DNA of 64,000 nucleotides from Apodemus sylvaticus (Eukaryota; Chordata; Mammalia; Rodentia; Muridae): NCBI RefSeq assembly GCF_947179515.1, contig NC_067472.1, positions 166,588,275 through 166,652,274 on the forward strand, written 5' to 3'. Both the position numbers and the translations under genes were made by a program. Under the pieces are notes generated by a model. The model did not search any database. It was given only the letters and a program-made list of their open reading frames with translations, and had not been told where the DNA came from. Each line of letters opens with the position of its first letter. Position 1 is the stretch's first letter. This document shows positions 60,261-64,000 of the stretch, piece after piece.

Positions 60261-60429
60261 ATTTAAAACTTTAAGACTCATTTATTTACAACTAGTGTTT
60301 GCAATGTGCATTTGAAGGTAAAAATGACAAGTAAAGCAGTTTTTTAGCTTAGCATGATTCTGAGTTACTATTTATTCACAGTCAAATGACATGAATAGCC
60401 ATTAACAACAGCTAAGAAAATGGATGAAA

Positions 60430-61369
60430 GGGAACACATACGATGTGATTTCTTCTGTGATTGGGCTACCGTGCTTAGGAAGACTCTTTCTAGTTCCATC
60501 CATTTGCCGAAGAATTTCATGAATTCATAGTTTTTAATAGCGGAATAGTACTCCATTGTGTATATATACCACAGTTTCTGTATCCATCCCTCTGTTAAAG
60601 GACATCTGTGTTCTTTCCAGCTTCTGGCTAGTCTAAGTGGATATTAGCCAAAAAGTTCAAAATAAACAAGTTACAAATCACTCAGCACAGGAAGATCAAG
60701 AAGAAGGAGGACTTAAGTGAGGGTGTTTTGGTTCCTCTGAGAAAGGGGTCTAAATACTCACAGGAGCAATAAGGGAGACAAAGTGTGAAACAGAGACTTA
60801 AGGTAAGGCCACCCAGAGACTGCCCTACCTTGGGATTCATCCTATAAACAGTCACCAAAACCCGAGTATACTATGGATGATAAGAAGTGTATTCCAAAAG
60901 GACCATGCCATGGTTGTCTCTGGAGCGGACCTGACAGAGCATTACCAATACAGAGGCAGATACTAGCAGCCAACCATTGGACTGGGCACGGGGTCCCCAA
61001 TGTAGAAGCTGGAGGGTGGTTCAGAGGAGCTGAAGGGGTTTACAGCCCCATGGGAAGAACAATGATTTCAGCCACCCAGATGCCCCAGGACTCCCAGGGA
61101 CTAAATCATCAACCAAGAGGCACAAATAGTTCCAGCCAAAAATGTGGCAGAGGAATGCCTTGTTGGGCATCAGTGGGAGGAGTGGTCCTTGGTCAGGTGA
61201 AGGCTCAATAGATGTCCCAACAAAGGGAAATCAAAGGGGGGAGGTTGGAGGGCCATATAGGTAGAAGCAGGGGGTGGGAGGAGGGGTTGGGGTCTTTGAG
61301 GAGGGAGGAAATCCGGAAAGGTTTTACCATTGGCAATGTAAATGAAGATGACATCCAATAAATTTAAAA
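60430..61369 (+). mobile_element. Small twin-primed L1 (inverted ORF2 end plus 3'UTR)
   Basis: 60430-60631 is antisense ORF2 C-terminus; 60632-61369 is sense 3'UTR beginning at TAAGTGGATATTAGCC, the L1 position that immediately follows the inverted piece, ending with AATAAA and a tail. Probable TSDs lie at 60414-60429 and 61370-61385 (13 of 16 match, differences all transitions). Confidence 0.75.
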
Positions 61370-61385
61370 AAGGAAATAGATAAAA

Positions 61386-62690
61386 AAATAAATGCTACTT
61401 ATTGTAGTATGAGTAACTGTAGGGAATATTACTGGAGAAGGAAAGGAAAGAGTGTCTTGTAATATGTCTGCTAACTCTGTATAGCTCAGTGTGGACAGGG
61501 ATATTTTCTGATTCAGGAATAAACAGAAAGTTAAGTTGAGGCTGTGATTTGGAGCCCATTATCAAGACCTCCTCCCTCCTCGTGAAGTTCAGTCAGTGTT
61601 GGGTAGAGCCCTAATTCACTACTTCCCAACAATGTTCACAGATGAGCCACCAAAGTAGCATTAGAAAAAATAAGCACTAGCTGCCTTTGCTTAGTGCTCA
61701 GTGCCAAGCTTTCACAAAATGATCTAGCACTAGTAGAAAAAAAAAAGTTCTGAACAAGAGAAATGTGTTATAAATTCAATGCTTATCTTCTCCTGATAGT
61801 CACATGTTGAAGCCCTAACTTTTATCTGATGTTATTACCCCTGGGAGGCAATTCAATTCATATTATATCCTGAGGGTGGCACACCATAATAGGATGAGCT
61901 CTTCATGAGAAGAGGAGACACTGTGGAGATAGTGAAAGAGGGCAATTGACTACAACCTGTTAGAACCCATGCCTCTATATTGGATCTGGCTTCAGATTTC
62001 ACAGCTGGAAAGAATCAAGTCATATGCCTACTAAAGCTCTGTATGGGACAGAGGATTAGGGAGTAGTCTGTGTTGGAAGTCAACAGCCATCAATTTACAG
62101 TGCTTTGATCTCTGTTGAACCAAATCATGTGATGTGAAACTTCTAGCAACCACAAAGAGGTTAATGAAAGTCATTTTTTCTTTTGTTCTCAAAAACAAAC
62201 AAACAAACAAACAAACAAACAAAGAAAAACACCAAAGGGCTTTGCTTAGAGCTTGGTGCCAAGCTTTCACAAAATTATTTAGCACTAGTAGGAAAACATG
62301 CTCTGAACAGAGGTCAGGGCTGGAGAGGAAGCTGCCTACAGCTACATTTGAGACCTAGGCACTCACTGGACAGGCTCGAGTATCCAAATACATCACTGCC
62401 AAGCATATTGTAGACCAATGTTCCTTTGCAAAAAATATTGTATATGACAGTGGTTATGAGACTCAGTCACATACACATTGGTTTTTTTATTAGTCTTGGT
62501 GCTCAATGGAATGTCTCTATAATTTACATTCTATTCTAGAATAACACAACAATGGCCAAGCCAGTGGTCATACACCAAATTTTATAAGTTCTTTCAAGCA
62601 AGCAGAAAGCTCTGCTTGAGTGACACAGATCATTTTTTTGTATACAGCATCACCAGGTCTCCTTTGAGCTTTAGGAAAAATCCCAAGACT
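61386..62690. other. No gene; possible ancient LTR remnant and a short direct duplication
   Basis: 61790-62000 (CACATGTTGAAGCCCTAACT ... GAGGGTGGCACACC ... GATGAGCTCTTCATGAGAAG) recalls an ancient mammalian LTR/MaLR-type repeat, tentative. A block of about 60 bases at 61686 recurs at 62241. A (CAAA)n tract lies at 62196-62224. Confidence 0.4.
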
Positions 62691-64000
62691 CTGAACATTT
62701 TTTGTTTCCTTTTTTAATTGGATATTTTATTTATTTGCATTTCACATGTTATCCCCTTTCTTGGCTTCCCCTTAGGCCACCCCCTCTCCCTGCTTCAATG
62801 AGGGTGCTCCCCCACCCAACCACTCACTCCTGCCTATCCACTCTGGAATTACCCTATACTGGTACATCAAGCCTTCCCACGAACAAGGGCCTCTCCTCCC
62901 ACTGATGTCCAACGAGGCCATACTCTGCCACATATGTAGCTGGAGCCATGGGTCCCACCATGTGTACTGTTTGGTTGGTGGTTCAGTTCCCATAAACTCT
63001 GGGTGTCCTGCCATTTGACACTGTTGCCACCCAAACATGGGGGCTTTAAACCCCATCAGCTCCTTCAGTCCTTTCTCCAACTCCTCTATCAGGGACCCGG
63101 CTGAATTGACCTCTGTGTTTGTCAGGCTTTGGTAGAGCCTCTAAGGTAAGAGCCATATCAGGCTCCTGTCAGCAAGCACTTCTTGGAATTTTCCATTAGT
63201 GTCTGGGTTTGGTATCTGTATATGGCATGGATCCACAGGTGAGGCAGTCTCTGGATGGCCTTTCCTTCAGTCTCTGCTCCACAGTTTGTCTCTGTATCTC
63301 CACTCATGAATATTTTGTTCCCCCTTCTAAGAAGAATTGAAGCATCCACACTCTCATCTTCTATATTGAACTTCATGTTGTCTGGGAATTGTATCTTGGG
63401 TTTTCCAAACTTTTGGGCTAATAACCATCATTAATGTCTTCATACCACATAAGCTCTTTTGTGACTAGGTTATATCATTCAGGGTGATATTTTCTAATTC
63501 CATCCATTTGTCTAATAATTTCATGAGGTCATTGTTTTTAATAGCAGAGTAGTATTCCATTGTATAAATGCACTACATTTTCTGTATCCATTCCTCTGTT
63601 GATAGACATATGGGTTCTTTCAAGTTTCTGACAAATAAGGCTGCCAAGAACATAGGAGAGCATGTGTTCTTTTTATACATTGGAGCATCTTTTGGATACA
63701 TTCCCAGGAGAGGTATAGTTGGGTCCTCAGGTAGTACTATCTCCAATTTTCTGCAAATCCACCAGACTGATTTCCAGAGTGGTTGTACTAGCTGCAAGCC
63801 TTTTGTTCCTCTTTCTCCACACCCTTGCCAGCATCTGCTGTCACCTGATTTTTTTTATTTTATTCATCTTATTGGTGTGAGGTAGAAACTCAGGGTTGTT
63901 TTGATTTGCGTTTCCCTGATGACTCAGGATGTTGAACATTTCTATAGGTGTTTTTCAGGCATTTGGTATTCCTCAGTTGTGAATTCTTTGTTTATCTCTG
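62691..64000 (-). mobile_element. L1 3' end, minus strand, running off the window
   Basis: On the minus strand: ORF2 C-terminal sequence (64000 to about 63440; open stretch 63797-63573), then 3'UTR down to about 62700 with its tail as plus-strand T-rich sequence. The frame is diverged. The 5' portion lies beyond the right edge. Confidence 0.82.

Overview
This is mammalian nuclear DNA from a murine rodent, most likely a mouse (Mus). The evidence is the wall-to-wall murine LINE-1 (L1) sequence with both ORF1 and ORF2, a B1 SINE, rodent-type class II endogenous retroviral (ERV) LTRs, and two relics of the Mas-related G-protein-coupled receptor family (Mrgprb-like). That receptor family is tandemly expanded in mouse on chromosome 7, but the assignment to mouse and to that cluster is inference. 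No intact host protein-coding gene, tRNA or rRNA gene, CRISPR array or prokaryotic feature is visible.

Layout. 1-12 kb: an old minus-strand L1 3' end; a class II LTR with a lysine-tRNA-type primer-binding site (PBS) followed by about 2.5 kb of non-coding AT-rich sequence; that sequence is split by a full-length L1 (3606-10320) with a 14-bp target-site duplication (TSD) and four exactly 186-bp promoter monomers; then a minus-strand solo LTR (11563-12017). 12-15 kb: two copies of a rodent repeat with central (GA)n tracts. 15.3-19.15 kb: one L1 insertion with a 5' inversion (twin priming) and matching 15-bp TSDs, itself hit by a 149-bp L1 tail. 19.4-20.35 kb: minus-strand Mrgprb-like pseudogene. 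20.96-27.66 kb: a minus-strand provirus with both LTRs, TSD, PBS, dUTPase, protease with G-patch, reverse transcriptase with YMDD, RNase H, DD35E integrase and an env whose transmembrane (TM) subunit is of the gammaretrovirus/type D kind; gag is essentially gone.

28-35 kb: L1 3'-UTR, then opposed truncated L1 pieces, one carrying a nested antisense L1 with a 13-bp TSD. 35-45 kb: mostly low-information sequence with two oppositely oriented copies of an LTR-like rodent repeat, simple repeats and a 1.5-kb L1 3' end. 45.17-46.2 kb: plus-strand Mrgprb-like pseudogene, better preserved than the first. 46.9-55.2 kb: an old minus-strand L1 split by a nearly full-length plus-strand L1 (47622-53980) that has a GC-rich, non-monomeric 5'UTR. 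55-64 kb: L1 3'-UTRs, a compound tetranucleotide array, a B1 with clean TSDs, a second small twin-primed L1, and an L1 running off the window end.

How the parts relate: the window is a layered retrotransposition record around two decayed sensory-type receptor copies that point away from each other. Both pseudogenes keep the 3' splice acceptor just upstream of their coding exon, so they arose by genomic duplication rather than by retroposition. All L1 and ERV reading frames examined are broken except the integrase stretch and the TM stretch of the provirus, which remain open. The most unusual object is that provirus, with its betaretroviral pol and gamma/type D-like env; I do not see a wholly new biological system.
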